Counted from the stretch's first letter, positions 11,491 through 22,330 are shown. The stretch: DNA of 64,000 nt from Adiantum capillus-veneris (GCA_014529385.2 CM043945.1:152185741-152249740), one strand, 5' to 3'. Program-made: numbers and translations. The notes: a model not told the origin generated them from the letters alone.

Positions 11491-12273
11491 ACTCTCGGTT
11501 CATTCCAACATGGTATACCCTGTAGCGCTAATGACGTTCACTTACAGTCCGATATTTATCCTAAGTCATAGATGACAGTATTGTGACAGATTGGAGGGAC
11601 ATTAGATTGTATCCACAGATGTCAGCATGTAGAAAAAACAGTTATATTGTACCTCTATTCTTGTGATGGTTGCTCTTGTTTACCTATTACTACAAAAGAT
11701 CTGGAAGGCTTTGGAAGTTGTAAATCACCATTATCTGATCTAGGACTAAAAAATTATTTCAATCTTTCCTAGATATTCTTTCCATCTTGCTGAGATATCC
11801 TAGGATTAGATGATTATCTAGCTGTGCCATGGCCTTGGGTGTTTTTAACAATGAGAGCACTCAAAGTATAGAAGCTTTTAAGGAATTGTTGCTTCATGAC
11901 TTTATCTCCACATCCAGCAGGAAAATGCACTTGAGACTTGGGCCTTTCCTGTGTAGAAGAACTTGCCTTTGGCTCTACATTATTGTATTGTTTTTGTCTA
12001 CTGATCTCACAATAGACTCGTTAGGCAAGAAATTGTCTCAAGAAAAGTGGTTCCAAAAGAAAAATGATCAAATAAAGCAGTAATTTGGAGGTCTTGCAAG
12101 GCACCTCTTCAAGCTTCATTTTATCCTTAAATTTGCAAGGCTCAGGGAATTAAGAGGCAACTTAGAAGCCAATGTTGCACAAGCTTCCAACGAGCTTAAG
12201 CGAGATGGGAAGTTTTGACTTGAACTTTTGGTAATTAGTAAAATGGAGCTTGCCAAATTTTTACAACTTAGTT

Positions 12274-12600
12274 TTGAGAGGAGGCATGCCACATGGAATT
12301 GAGTTGTATATATTTCATATATAAAGAGATTGCTTGTGCCTCAGGTATTTAATTTTCATATTGGTTCTAAAATCTCATTTTTTGTCGATTGAGTAGTGAA
12401 AGTAATGTGCATGACATGATTTTTTTCTTTCACCATTTTTGAGAGGAGGTATGCCACATGGAATTGAATTGTATATGTTTCAAGTATGAAGAGATTGCTT
12501 GTTCCTCGAGTATTCAATTTTCATATTGGTTCTAAAATCTCGTTTTTTTCGATTGAGTGTTACATTTGTGTAGTGAAAGTAATGTGCATGACATAATGTT
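12274..12600. repeat. Tandem duplication, two units of about 163 bp
   Basis: GAGAGGAGGYATGCCACATG, AGAGATTGCTTGT, TTTCATATTGGTTCTAAAATC and GTGAAAGTAATGTGCATGAC recur in order, starting near 12,276 and 12,439. The second unit has an extra TGTTACATTTGTG. Confidence 0.85.
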
Positions 12601-12709
12601 TTTCTTTCACCATTGTTGCTATTGTATCAATTTTCTCTAATTTGTCTTTGCTCGATTTTTTTTGCTTGATGATTAGAAATCCCTTGCAAAGAGAGATAGA
12701 GTTTAGACA

Positions 12710-13470
12710 CCCAAAATTGACTATGTTGATCCTCATGTCACATTGCAAGGGGGGTTTATACTTTAGACGCTTTGTCCTTGACTGTTGCTGACCTCCATGT
12801 CGCAATGCACGGAGTAGCTTAGGATGTACAATTATATTCCTCGTCTCTAGCTATTGATGACCACCCCATCACACTAAAGGGAGGGGCCATGTACCTTATA
12901 GATCCTTTGTTCCTACTGGGTGTTTTTGACCACCACATCACATTGAAGGAAGATTGAGTTTAATAGATTCCTCGTCTTTGACTCTTGCTAACCATCATGT
13001 CACATTGCAAGGAGAGGTTAGGTATTTTAAATCCTTCATTCTTGGCTATTTTTGACCATCGTGTCTCTCTAGAAGAAGATTGGATTTGATTAATTCCTTG
13101 TCTTTGGATGTTGTTGACCACTGCCTCACACTATAGAGAGAGGTTAGGTATTTTAAACCCTTTGTTCTTGGCTGTTGTTGACTAGTACGTCACATTGTAG
13201 GTTTATTGAGTCTATTAGACTCCCCGTCTCTGGCTGCTGCTGACCAACATGTTGCATTGTAGGGAGGGGTTTGGTATTTTCAATCCTTCATCCCTAGCTA
13301 CCACTGACTACCACGTCGCATTGAATGGAGATTGAATTTAATAGATTCTTTGTCTCTGGTTGTTGCTAATCCACCGCGTCACACTGCAGGGAGGGGTTAT
13401 GTATTTTAAGATTTTTCGTGATTGGTTGTTGTAGACCATCTCGTTGCACTGCAAAAAGAGGTACCATATC
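12710..13470. repeat. Degenerate tandem array, about 12 units of 60-65 bp
   Basis: Each unit carries a variant of GTTGACCACCACGTCACATTG followed by a purine-rich AGGGAGGGG or GAAGATTG block and a pyrimidine-rich CCTTTGTC or CCTCGTCTC block. Two unit types seem to alternate, giving a higher-order period near 125 bp. CACATTG-like words fall near 12,739, 12,800, 12,870, 12,930, 12,990, 13,060, 13,118, 13,188, 13,242, 13,318, 13,378 and 13,442. The frames are full of stops, so it is satellite-like and non-coding. Confidence 0.75.
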
Positions 13471-13739
13471 ATATAATAACTCATTTTCAAATGTTACTGG
13501 TCATTGTGTTTCTTTGCAAAGAGGACTATTGTAATTTTAGAATTATAAATAAACATTTTAATTCATGATTTTAAAGAAAATATTTTTCTCTTTGCAATCA
13601 TACAAGTCAAAGTTATAACTATTCTAGATCTATCTTAAATTTTTTTTCTTCTTGCATTTTCAAGCTTCAGTCATGGTAGAGACAAAGTTATCGTGTTAGC
13701 ATCACAAAATCATTTGTGATGCTCTTATTTTATATCTGT

Positions 13740-14960
13740 ATGGAGCTGCAGACGATCATTTGCATCAGGAATTTGATCCACTTCAAGTAAAGTTTGATGA
13801 TTTTGTGATTGAACTTGTGGAGTAGTACTGGCTGAAACTGTGCAGTGCATTCCCTGTTTCATTTGACCCATCTTTGCACACCCATGTATTTATGCACAAC
13901 ACAATAAATCAATTATAGGGCCAAGTAATTAGAAGCTTGAAAGTATGGTTCATCCAAAAATCAAATCCAAACGTGGAATCAAAGAGCGAATGTAGCTTCT
14001 GTCACAACTACATTCAGAATTGAAGAGCAAGGATAGAGCCAAAGGTTCTTCTTAACGCCCTAGGACCAAAGAGGATGTGCCTCTTCCTTCAGGTGCCGAG
14101 CCATCAACTGTACACCTGGATGATACTACATGTCCTGTTGTCCTACACTTAATTGGGGATCACTCTATATTTCACTTGCAAGCACCTCATTATAAATGAA
14201 GGACATTTTGCAAACGTTAAAGAAGTTTCAATGGCCCATCCCTTCTTGAAAGATCCTCTCTATGTGGCAAAGATCTTCAAGGACCAGATAGGAAGCAAGC
14301 CAACTTTACAAACATTTCTAGAGGAAGCAACAACTACTACATCCCAACACTGTGGCATGATATTTCCTCGTGCTCTTGTTCGTTATAACAAAAGGCCCAT
14401 GTTGATCTTCAAGCTTTATAATGGAGGTCACCTTGAGCAGTGGATTCAAGAAGCAAGCCTACAATCAAAGAGCTTTAGCACACATCTGGAATTGTACACT
14501 AGTTCATAGACAACATTTTTCCAATCTACAACACACGTCTGCAGACCAAAAAATTTGTGCATAGTCACGATTTCATTCACAACAACGTACACACTAGAAA
14601 TATTCTACTACATTTTGGTGAGCAAGGAGTGTAAGCTAGGATTGTGGACTGGGAAAAAACTACACCATCAAACACTTTGGCAACATTTTCCAAGCTCCCG
14701 AATCTCAACCCTCAAACTAGAGCTCAATTTGAGTGTGATTATCCATGGACTGCCCTTGAAAATATCAGGACCAATCCTCCTTGTTTTCACCAAAGAGTTT
14801 GATATATATAGTCTGACATATATACTTAAGCGCTTGGTTTCATGTATTCCAGAGCCCCCTGATGTCCCCAAGCGCGAATTTTTGTGAAATGTAATAAACA
14901 TCTTACTAGTGGAAAATTCCCCACACCCTTAGATAGGCCTAAAATATGGGATTCAAGGGC
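13740..14960 (+). pseudogene. Decayed protein-kinase-like gene
   Basis: Several frames together show kinase landmarks in order. Near 14,180-14,300 are a glycine-loop-like GHFANVKEV, a VAK lysine (LYVAKIFKDQ) and an alpha-C FLEEA. Near 14,420 is a hinge/alpha-D KLYNGGHLEQWIQE. At 14,566-14,616, after a frameshift, the catalytic loop reads HDFIHNNVHTRNILLHF (pattern HxD...N), and after a TAA a DFG-like IVDWEKTTPS follows near 14,640. The upstream part (13,740-14,100) has fragments such as HLHQEFDPLQVKFDDFVIE. The glycine loop and DFG are degenerate, and frameshifts and stops exclude activity. It could be a host kinase duplicate or a gene captured by a transposon. Kinase assignment is by motif order only. 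Confidence 0.55.
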
Positions 14961-15230
14961 CTTTGTTTGAATGGAGCCCATAATGTTGGCTACCATGTTG
15001 TAACTAATTCTGGCTTGAGATCTGTTGATGATTAAAAAAGTAACAATGTTTTTTGTCATTGATGGTTGCAATGTGTGGTGTATCTCCTTATTTTCATCTA
15101 AGTATTTAAAGTTCTTCAAGCTAGGGTTTTAAAGTATTTCCAGTCAGATCTATGAAATCCTTTAAGCTATCTCTCATTTTTAAGTACATATAAACTTCGC
15201 TCATTAAAGTTTATTGTTTTGCTATTCAAC

Positions 15231-15502
15231 TATGGAAGATATTACTCTTGACCAGAATGCACAGTAGCAGCCTGATGATCCTTTTCTTAATCATGCATTC
15301 GCACAAAAACTTTACAAAGAGGAACAAATGCGGGTGGAAAAAGGGGATCTTAGGGCTTTGGCTGTGTCCCAAGAGGACGAATCAAAACCTCAAGGGGAGC
15401 CACTGAGTTACAGGCAATGCAGGGAGTTGTGCCCAAATCATTTTGTACACAATACATTGTTTAGAGTTAGTGGAAATGCTAAGGCTTTTTCTCCCCTTAC
15501 CA
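15231..15502 (+). pseudogene. Unknown ORF, 5' part, split by a transposon
   Basis: Starts MEDITLDQNAQ at 15,231, then an in-frame TAG and DDPFLNHAFAQKLYKEEQ, RVEKGDLRALAVSQEDES, LSYRQCRELCPNHFVH, FRVSGNAKAFSPLTIR. The sequence is open up to the border of the inserted element. I do not recognise a family. The acidic start and spacing look like a real protein. Its continuation is at 16,839. Confidence 0.5.
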
Positions 15503-16838
15503 TTAGAATGGTAACAGGACACTTTTATGTCCTTGGACACTTTTGTGTCCTGTTAAGTGACCATTTTGCTTGAATTATTTGAAGAGTATGAAAATGAATT
15601 TCTAGGTGCTATATATCCACAAAGTTGCCTTATGAGCTGAAAAAAACTTAGCATTTTTTTTGGAGTATCAATCTCACATTAACCTTACTCTTGCACAACA
15701 TTTTTGAACCTAAATTGTGTGAAAAAGCGGGTCCTGTTTTTGTCTTTTTTTCAATTTTTGGCAACTATACCACTCTAAACTTCATGTTTATGAGGTTTAG
15801 ATGGCTAGAGGTTAGGCCTTCATAGTTCTCAACATGTTTTGATGCTTGTAGGGAGAGCTAAGTGTTAAAATTGAAAGTTATGACCAATTTACAAGAATTG
15901 CATAATCCTGTTTTTTGGCCAAAATTAGCACTTTTATGATTTTTTTGGTGGCTTTCTTGATATCCAAATTCAATTTTGATTGTGTAAGTGTAATGTATAA
16001 CATAAATCTAATCTTCCTTGAGTTTGTGGGGACCTAATATGCTATATATCATAGTATATGATGATGGTTGAGTTTTTTGATTGTTGAAGAATACGATACA
16101 TTTTAGAGTAGCAAGTATAACTTTCTCAATATTGCTAGTTTCTAAGGCCAATTGTGTTTATTTTGTAGGTAGTAACCATATCTAATCATAGACACCAAAC
16201 TTGGCTAGATTTTGAGTAGTTTCTATGGGTTTCTAGAGGTCATAATGCTAAACCCAGTTTTTTCATGTTTGTTGTATTTAGCACTTTATCATTGCCCCCA
16301 AGGTTCCAATTGTAAGAGATCCATTATCCTTTTGACATGCTACATGGCTCCTTTTGAATCCAAATGCCCAAAGGGAACTAATAAAACATGTGTATATAGT
16401 ATCTGTATTGAGCGTGACTATAGAAACTTTGATGATAGGTCCGCAGAATGGCAAAAATACAACTTTTTTGTACCTATTTGTTTTTCCCAAAAACAAAATT
16501 AGTGAGGTAAAAGCAACCATATGTTTTGGTCACCAACCCATTGAAGTTAATGGGGCATTTTATCTCATGTCCTACAAAAATACCCACTCTTATTTATATG
16601 CAATCAACCGTAAGAAATTGCTATTTTGGGAAAAATGCACTGGTCCATCAACTTTGGAGGCTTCTAGTGACCAAGGGATGAGAAAAATTACAAGTTTCTC
16701 ATTTTTTCCATATGTAGTAGTTATTGAACTATAAGCTCATGAAAGGATTTTTCAAAATGAGTGGGTCTACTATGGTTTTGGGTTTTTTTCCCAGAACCTT
16801 GAAAGGACACTTTTATGTCCTGTTAGGTTACCATTCTA
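15503..16838. mobile_element. TIR element of about 1.33 kb with hairpin end, inserted at TA in a coding sequence
   Basis: The left end reads GAATGGTAACAGGACAC and the right end, on the opposite strand, GAATGGTAACCTAACAGGACA, giving a 10-bp perfect TIR plus a further shared AACAGGACA. TA flanks both ends, which would fit a TA target duplication (Tc1/mariner-like). The left end (15,505-15,573) can itself fold: AACAGGACAC pairs with GTGTCCTGTT. No transposase is readable; internal ORFs are short. It is therefore non-autonomous. The coding sequence on its two sides belongs to one ORF. Confidence 0.6.
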
Positions 16839-17311
16839 GTGTTAAAAGTTTTGGATTTGCAACACACCTTACTTGTGAGAAATATGCTTTCAAGATTTAT
16901 CAACTATATAGATCACCACCAAATAATAGTCAAGTGGAAATCTACTTTGTACAACAATGCTGTTGCTATTATGTATTGCGGCTCAAAGTAGATTGGAATG
17001 ATCGGCCCACTATAGGAAGCATCGGCAAATGATGCCCGAAAAAGAAGGTTCATGATCGGGAGGCCAATCAAGAAGATCCTTCTCGCAAAAGGAGTTACAC
17101 ATATTTTCTCGAGTAAATAGCGATCATTGAGCAGCTCCCAACCCAAGGCATGGATCTAGAAATTCAAGGAGAGACCCCATCCATGCTGCACGCTCGTATA
17201 GCAGAGCTGGAAAGAAAGTTGGCATGGTACGAGACATGATATGGTCATGCAATCGAAGAAGAGATAGACAATGCTGGTCCAAGAAATTCATTCAACAATT
17301 CAAAATTTTGA
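16839..17311 (+). pseudogene. Unknown ORF, 3' part, after the inserted element
   Basis: Continues the ORF of 15,231-15,502: SFGFATHLTCEKYAFKIYQL, YRSPPNNSQVEIYF, CYYVLRLKVDWNDRP, then, after a stop near 17,030, degenerate coding with basic stretches and LHARIAELERKLAWYE, a short leucine-rich coiled coil, to a TGA near 17,310. Joined, it would be a protein of roughly 230-250 residues with a Cys/Tyr-rich middle and a helical C-terminus. No catalytic signature is seen. Confidence 0.45.
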
Positions 17312-17372
17312 GTATCTGATATCGTGAGGGAGCAAGCCGATTATCTAAATTAAACCTTCCAACCAATAATAA

Positions 17373-17491
17373 GTTCTTTTTGTATCTTAAATCTCAAGGT
17401 TTGTAACTAAAACCGCTTTTTGACATGTAAATCTCTATTTGTTGGAGCAAATGAACATGTCCAATGTTGTTGCAACTGTGTAAGTCTTATT

Positions 17492-17523
<32 letters not shown>

Positions 17524-17573
17524 CCCCCCTCCTCACACATTGTCTCTTTGTCTCTCCCTCTTCTTTTTATCAT

Positions 17574-17613
<40 letters not shown>

Positions 17614-17749
17614 CAAGGAGGTCACCTAGTAAAAATGTAACCTATCACGTGAGTTCAATAGAAGGGCATTTAAAGTTCTTGAAACTTATAGAAATATATA
17701 TATAGAAGGGGGGTTTTACAAATCTTGAGATTTAAGATACAAAAAGAAC
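17373..17749. repeat. Inverted repeat, 33-bp arms
   Basis: GTTCTTTTTGTATCTTAAAT at 17,373 and its complement ending at 17,749 pair over about 33 bases with one mismatch. The arms enclose the CT and GA microsatellites. This looks like two foldback elements in opposite orientation or one larger MITE. Confidence 0.75.
17490..17528 (+). repeat. CT microsatellite
   Basis: (CT)n with CCCT interruptions. Confidence 0.95.
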
Positions 17750-17792
17750 TCACTTGATATGGTAGATTTACACATAGTGAACCCCCCAAGGA

Positions 17793-17828
<36 letters not shown>
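17577..17828 (+). repeat. GA microsatellite split by a small element
   Basis: (GA)n at 17,577-17,609 and again at 17,795-17,828, separated by the element at 17,614-17,790. Confidence 0.9.
17614..17790. mobile_element. MITE, about 177 bp, inside a GA microsatellite
   Basis: Ends CAAGGAGGTCACCTAG and, on the other strand, CTTGGGGGGTTCACTATG. It shares its right end (TAGTGAACCYCCCAAG) and the internal CACGTGAGTTCAA with the MITE at 20,367-20,608. No ORF. A clear target duplication cannot be read because the flanks are (GA)n. Confidence 0.55.
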
Positions 17829-17832
<4 letters not shown>

Positions 17833-17891
17833 GAAGCTAAAGCTCACACAACTTTTGCATTAAAAAATTAATTGTGAATATAGTACAAAGT

Positions 17892-18450
17892 TTATAGCTC
17901 ATTCGTCCCCTCAATCACATGCACCATGTCATCAATTTGTTTGGCATCTGAACATTTTTTATCAATATCTTTCGGATTCCACTCCATTTCATCATCAGAG
18001 TTAAGCTTCATGTGTTTGAATGAGTCTGAAACTTTTTTTAGTAGCATGTGTGGCTAACTTTGTTGGCTTATGCATAAGTCGCATGCTACAAAATACATAC
18101 ACTAAGTCCGCAACATGTTTTGGACTTAATTGATTTTTTTTTTAGTATGTACGAAAGCAAATAAAGACCAATTTATTTCACAACTACCACTTGAGGCGGA
18201 AACAAACAATACACTCATAGCCACATGTTGAAGTTTCACTTTTTCTCTACTATACTCCTTCCACCAAACTGGTGCGCTCATCGTCTTGATAACATGTATA
18301 TGCCAAGGATTCCCAAATATTCCTTCTTTGCTAGTATAGGTTGTCTTCTATGTGTATGCCACCTGTCCATTTACATTTCCTAATAGTTGGGCACACAATT
18401 TCTTGAAATCACTGATCACTTCATTGTTTGAGGATTGATTATGCATCTAG
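17892..18450 (-). pseudogene. hAT transposase, C-terminal dimerisation region
   Basis: On the minus strand: VISDFKKLCAQLLGNVNGQV, then GIFGNPWHIHVI, APVWWKEYSREKVKLQHVA, SVLFVSASSGSCEINWSLFA, FVHTKKRNQLSPKHVADLVY and FCSMRL, ending with an acidic tail DDEMEWNPKDIDKK to a TAA at 17,892-17,894. The spacing WW...LQ.VA..VL...SSG.CE.NWS.F...HTK.RN.L matches the C-terminal domain of plant hAT transposases (DUF659-type). There is at least one internal stop and a small frameshift. The catalytic part of the transposase is missing; its place is taken by the subterminal array. Family assignment is by motif recall. Confidence 0.65.
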
Positions 18451-18639
18451 AACTTGGGATCTTTAAATAACCCTGGTGATCCATGGAAAGGAGTAGGACT
18501 GCTCTCATTGCCTTTTGAAAGATGATATCATCATGTCTTTCTCCTTTCCTGCATAAGATGTACTGTCTTTAAACATGCAAGAGGCTTCGTGCTCTATACG
18601 TGAATCATGACAAAAAAATCACTTAATCTATCTTAATAA

Positions 18640-19110
18640 CTTCCAAGTCTGAGTAAAATTTACACAAAGAAAGATATCTTTAAATATCCTACCTAAATTA
18701 CCTTCAAATGTGAGTCTAACTCTACACATGGCAGGCAAACATAATTCACTACTTATCTAAATCTCTTCTAGGTGTGAGAATACCTCTACACAAAGCAAGA
18801 GGTTATTATTTCATTTCCTAAATTTCCTCCAGTGTGAGTACTACTCTACATCTAACCTAAGTTACTTCCAGGTGTGAACATAGTTCAACACAAAGCAAGT
18901 AGCTACTAACTTTAACTATCTAACTTAAGTTACTTCTAGGTGTGAAGGTAATTCAACACAAATCAAGTAACTACTAACTTTAACTATCCTAAATCATTTT
19001 CAAGTGTGAGTTTCCTCTACACAAGGCAAGCAATCACTAACTATTCTACTTAATTTACCTCAGAGTGTGAGATATACTCCACACAAAGCAGGTAAATTAA
19101 CTCAAAACTT
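18640..19110 (-). repeat. Subterminal repeat array of the hAT-like element
   Basis: About eight degenerate units, each with GTGTGAG, some 5-9 bases, then CTCTACACAAAGCAAG. The two halves of a unit (GTGTGAG/CTCTACAC) are imperfect complements. Subterminal arrays of short motifs are typical binding sites of hAT transposases. Confidence 0.65.
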
Positions 19111-19549
19111 CATAAACAAAAAAAAACACTTAAATCTACATTTGACGAATTTAACTTTTTACCCTAAGCTCTAAACTTTTACTTAAATTATAGATAATTA
19201 CAAAATTTATGCATAAATGTTTTTGATGTTTTAAAGCTCACCTAAAGATGCACTCTTTTCACAAGAGAACAAGAGAGCTCAAATAGAATGAGGAAAACAA
19301 TCGTTTTTCACGTATATATAGGACTATATTTTGATCAAAATGTATATTTTGATAGAAATCTATTTCAATAAAATTTTTAAGAAACTATATGAGACGGTGT
19401 TTTTACTGATATGGCATCGTATAATACGATCAAATAAAGATAGGTGTTGTATAATAGGCCCGTTTAAAGCATATTATACGTACACCATATACCATATAGT
19501 GCAACTTAGATCATATGTGAAAAATCCTATGTAGAATGCGTCTTCGAAG

Positions 19550-20366
19550 GCTTGCATGTGGAAGCTAGGTAACACATCAACTGTTGATAGAAGTAATGTA
19601 ATATTTGTGGCAAGGGTTGAGCTGAGAGATCATATACCAGCTTGAGAAAAGTGTTGCCTCTTCATAGTAGACTTGAGTCTATAGATTCTTGTGGTGCAAA
19701 CACCTCATTGTAGGCTAACATGTCTTGCAGATTTTCCTGAGCATCACAAACATCAAATCAGGAGAGCTAGTGAAGAGCTTCATGGTGCCCGTTAGGGTTT
19801 TCACCATGTAAGTCCCACTTATTCTCTCTTCTTCTTTGGGTGGTGGGATCTTAGGATAGTTCTACCAGGTTGGGTGCCTCTACAAAAGCCTCGCGTGGTC
19901 TTTCCATGCCCGCATTCTCGGTACTAGGCAAAAAGAGACATCGACTAGGCATACTAGGTACGTTGGGTACTTTGTAAGCCAGCCTTTTCTCCATTTTGGT
20001 TGTGCATCTACTTTATTCTTGGTGACTGCTTGATCTTTGATATCACCTTCAAAGAGTGGTTTCATCTATTATGCTTGAATCCTTTTCTTTATGGTAAGCA
20101 CTCCATACTTGAGCAAGGGATACGGGAGGGATGGTTGCATCTACTCTTCTCGCTGGATTCTAGGGAATATGATGGTGGTGTTTTGCTACCTCCTTCCCCT
20201 TTGGACTCTCTTTCCTTCCCTCCCTATTCTTCAGGCTTCTTCTGTAGCTTCCTCTTGATATCTTGAACCTCTTCAAGTGTGAAGGTTTCCAGCTTGTTAT
20301 GTTCTAATACCCTCTCAAACTCTTCATAGGCCCGAATGTAATGATCAAATTGATCTTCTAATGGTC
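19550..20366 (-). pseudogene. Unknown coiled-coil family, copy B, C-terminal part
   Basis: Minus strand, after the MITE: EDQFDHYIRAYEEFERVLEH, LEEVQDIKRKLQKKPEE, then REDATIPPVSLAQVWSAYHK, QPKWRKGWLTKYPTYL, RMRAWKDHARLL and MVKTLTGTMKLFTSSPDL, fading near 19,550. It matches copy A (38,271-40,695) segment by segment, but lacks the roughly 300-residue coiled coil that copy A has between KLQKK and the C-terminal WRK.WLTKYP motif. Stops and frameshifts are present. Function unknown. Confidence 0.6.
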
Positions 20367-20608
20367 CTCGGGGGGTGTACTACATAATCATGTTAACGGA
20401 CCACGTGAGTTCAACAAGAGGGGTTTTAAAATGCAAAAATTTTAGGAAATTTGACAGAGATACATTAAAATAAGGCGTTTTTATATTCCATTTTGGAAAC
20501 AAAATCCTTAAATAAGGGGTTAATTAATCATCCAAACATGTTTAAAAAGGCTTTTATTTTTACCCCACAAACACATGTTATATAGGGGGGTATAGTGAAC
20601 CTCCCAAG
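20367..20608. mobile_element. MITE, 242 bp, with 8-bp target duplication
   Basis: TAATGGTC occurs at 20,359-20,366 and 20,609-20,616. Between them the ends are CTCGGGGGGTGTACTACA and, on the other strand, CTTGGGAGGTTCACTATA. Removing the element and one TAATGGTC rejoins copy B in frame (GSSSRPL then EDQFDHYI), matching copy A. The 8-bp duplication suggests hAT-type mobilisation. A relative lies at 17,614-17,790. Confidence 0.8.
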
Positions 20609-20616
20609 TAATGGTC

Positions 20617-21721
20617 GTGAGGAGCTGCCGCCCACTTTCTTTGGATTTGGTACCCAATACTCTTCAAAGTCACCCTTTAGTGCTCTCTCAGCCTTAAATT
20701 TCTCAATCAATCTTTTGATGTAGGCCGCCTTTTGATTTGTTGTCTCTTTTGGTTTCTCTTCCTTAGTCATCATAGTATTTCTTTTATTTTTTGGTGGGTC
20801 TTCCGTCTTTTCTTCTTGAACTGTCTGCATCTTTCTTCTGAGCCTTGCCGACACGAGCGATGCAATTGGTGGTTCATCTTTTGCATCCTCTTTAAGACTT
20901 AGACAATCATTATGAGTTGGTGGGTTTGGCCACTGTCCCCTCCCTCTGATCTCTTCATAAGCTATTTTTGTTAATATTTCAACTCCTCCAATATACTTAG
21001 GTTTATCAATTCCCAAAACTCACTACCTATTCATGTAAATACTGAGCATAATTCACATCCTTTGGCACAATTCTTCTCAATGCCCAAGTGAAGGTGGTGG
21101 CAATGGCATGAGGTGGTGTAGTGTACTTTTGTGGCCTCTTGTTGAAAATATGGAATAAATGGTTGTACAATTTGCAATTTGTGATAGCTCTTGGATCCAT
21201 TATGTCGTCAAAGATGGGATTGGTTTTCTTTTGAGAGTATACTTTGCCAGTCTCTCTTCTTACCCTGATTGAGCTACCATCATTGTGTAACCCCAAGGCA
21301 TTTGCTACAAGCTGAGGTGTAATTGTCACTTCTTTACTATATTCCTCAATGTAGTGGGGACTACCTTTCCATCTTTCTTGATTGTAGTCGCCAGCTCATA
21401 GACTCTTTGAAAATCAACACCTGTTGACAGAGATGTATAAAACCCATGTACATCCACCCTTTCCATATGATTTTTAATTTTTTCTTTGTTTGCATACTCA
21501 ATGAGTTCCAATGGAGTCGTTAGTACATCCATTGTATTGCCTTGTGGATCTTGGAAGGTCCCTTGGTACAACTTTATGCCCGCCGCTTCTAGAGTCGTTT
21601 CATCCATCCATCCTCTTGTTGGATTCAATGTTTCATTGGGAATTGTAAAGGGATTATCTATTGCAATGATGTCTTTCAAGGTGAGTCTTTTCTTCTTTGT
21701 TGGTGATCTACCGGCTTCCAT
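20617..21721 (-). pseudogene. Unknown coiled-coil family, copy B, N-terminal part
   Basis: Start codon at 21,719-21,721 (MEAGRSPTKKKRLT), equivalent to copy A's MAAAKSPAKKKRMT. Then IKLYQGTFQDPQG, VDVHGFYTSLSTGVDFQRVY, VTITPQLVANALGL, RPQKYTTPPHAIATTFTWAL, KPKYIGGVEILTKIAYEEI, PNPPTHNDCLSLKEDAKDEP, ARLRRKMQTVQEEKTED and FKAERALKGDFEEYW. A stop at 21,326 and a break near 21,020 interrupt it. It is basic at the N-terminus with an alpha-helical C-terminal part. I do not recognise a domain; the conserved ATTFTWA and PQLVANALGL segments would be the best search seeds. In the homologous copy A the gene lies inside an LTR element. Confidence 0.6.
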
Positions 21722-21893
21722 TGATCTTGTGCACACTCCAAGTCCAAAAGTTAGTATCTTTTACTAAATATTGCATTTGATCAGCTTCTAGCTATCCAAA
21801 TAACCTCAAAATTGAATCACAAGCTACTTAGGGCTTAAGGATGCTATACAAATTGACAAAAGTTCATTTAGATGCTGCCATTATGTTGTAGCG

Positions 21894-21911
21894 CATCATA
21901 TGCATATGATG
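21894..21911. repeat. 18-bp perfect palindrome upstream of copy B
   Basis: CATCATATGCATATGATG, about 170 bp upstream of the copy B start. Copy A has an equivalent palindrome about 165 bp upstream of its own start (50,916-50,941). Confidence 0.85.
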
Positions 21912-22115
21912 TCTATGTGCTCAGAACAAGGTAAAAGTTCATAGGTGCATAGCTCATAGTATGTATATCACACATATATGCCTGGAATTGGATTTGAACA
22001 CATAATGAACAAGATATTAGCTTATAATCTCTTTGAAAACGTGTCATTAGGCTCTTCATGTTTATTTTTTTGTGAGTGAGAAGGACCATTATCATGTCTC
22101 CTCTTGAATATCTTG

Positions 22116-22330
22116 AGTCTTTTTTCTGATATTAGGATTTTAGCTATGTTCCATCGAGCTCTCTCAAGGTATATGTAGAATTTTCATGCACATGTTTGAA
22201 AATATATGACCCAAACCACCTTTTTTTCTGATATGGGGATTTTTAGCGATGTTCCATTAAGCTCTCTCAAGGTATATATAACATTTTCATGCACATGTTT
22301 GACAATTTATGACCCAAACCACCCTTTTTT
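22116..22330. repeat. Tandem duplication, two units of about 104 bp
   Basis: CTGATATKRGGATTTTTAGC, GAGCTCTCTCAAGGTATAT, TTTTCATGCACATGTTTGA and TATGACCCAAACCACC recur in order, the first near 22,125 and the second near 22,230. Confidence 0.85.

Larger units (their letters stand above)
17829..19502 (-). mobile_element. hAT-like transposon end with transposase 3' part
   Basis: Comprises a decayed hAT transposase C-terminus (17,892-18,450, minus), an array of GTGTGAG...CTCTACACAA units (18,640-19,110) and an AT-rich terminus. The last 40 bases resemble the right end of the 9.2-kb insertion at 49,867: both have GCATATTAT, then CGT, and end in TGC (19,500-19,502 here). A palindrome ATTTTGATCAAAAT (19,328-19,341) stands where the larger element also has a palindrome. 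The other end of this copy is not seen, so it is truncated near 17.8 kb. Confidence 0.5.

Noticed and set aside
17420-17629. Leu/Ser-rich membrane protein across the CT/GA repeats
   Set aside because: The ORF is only a translation of microsatellite DNA.
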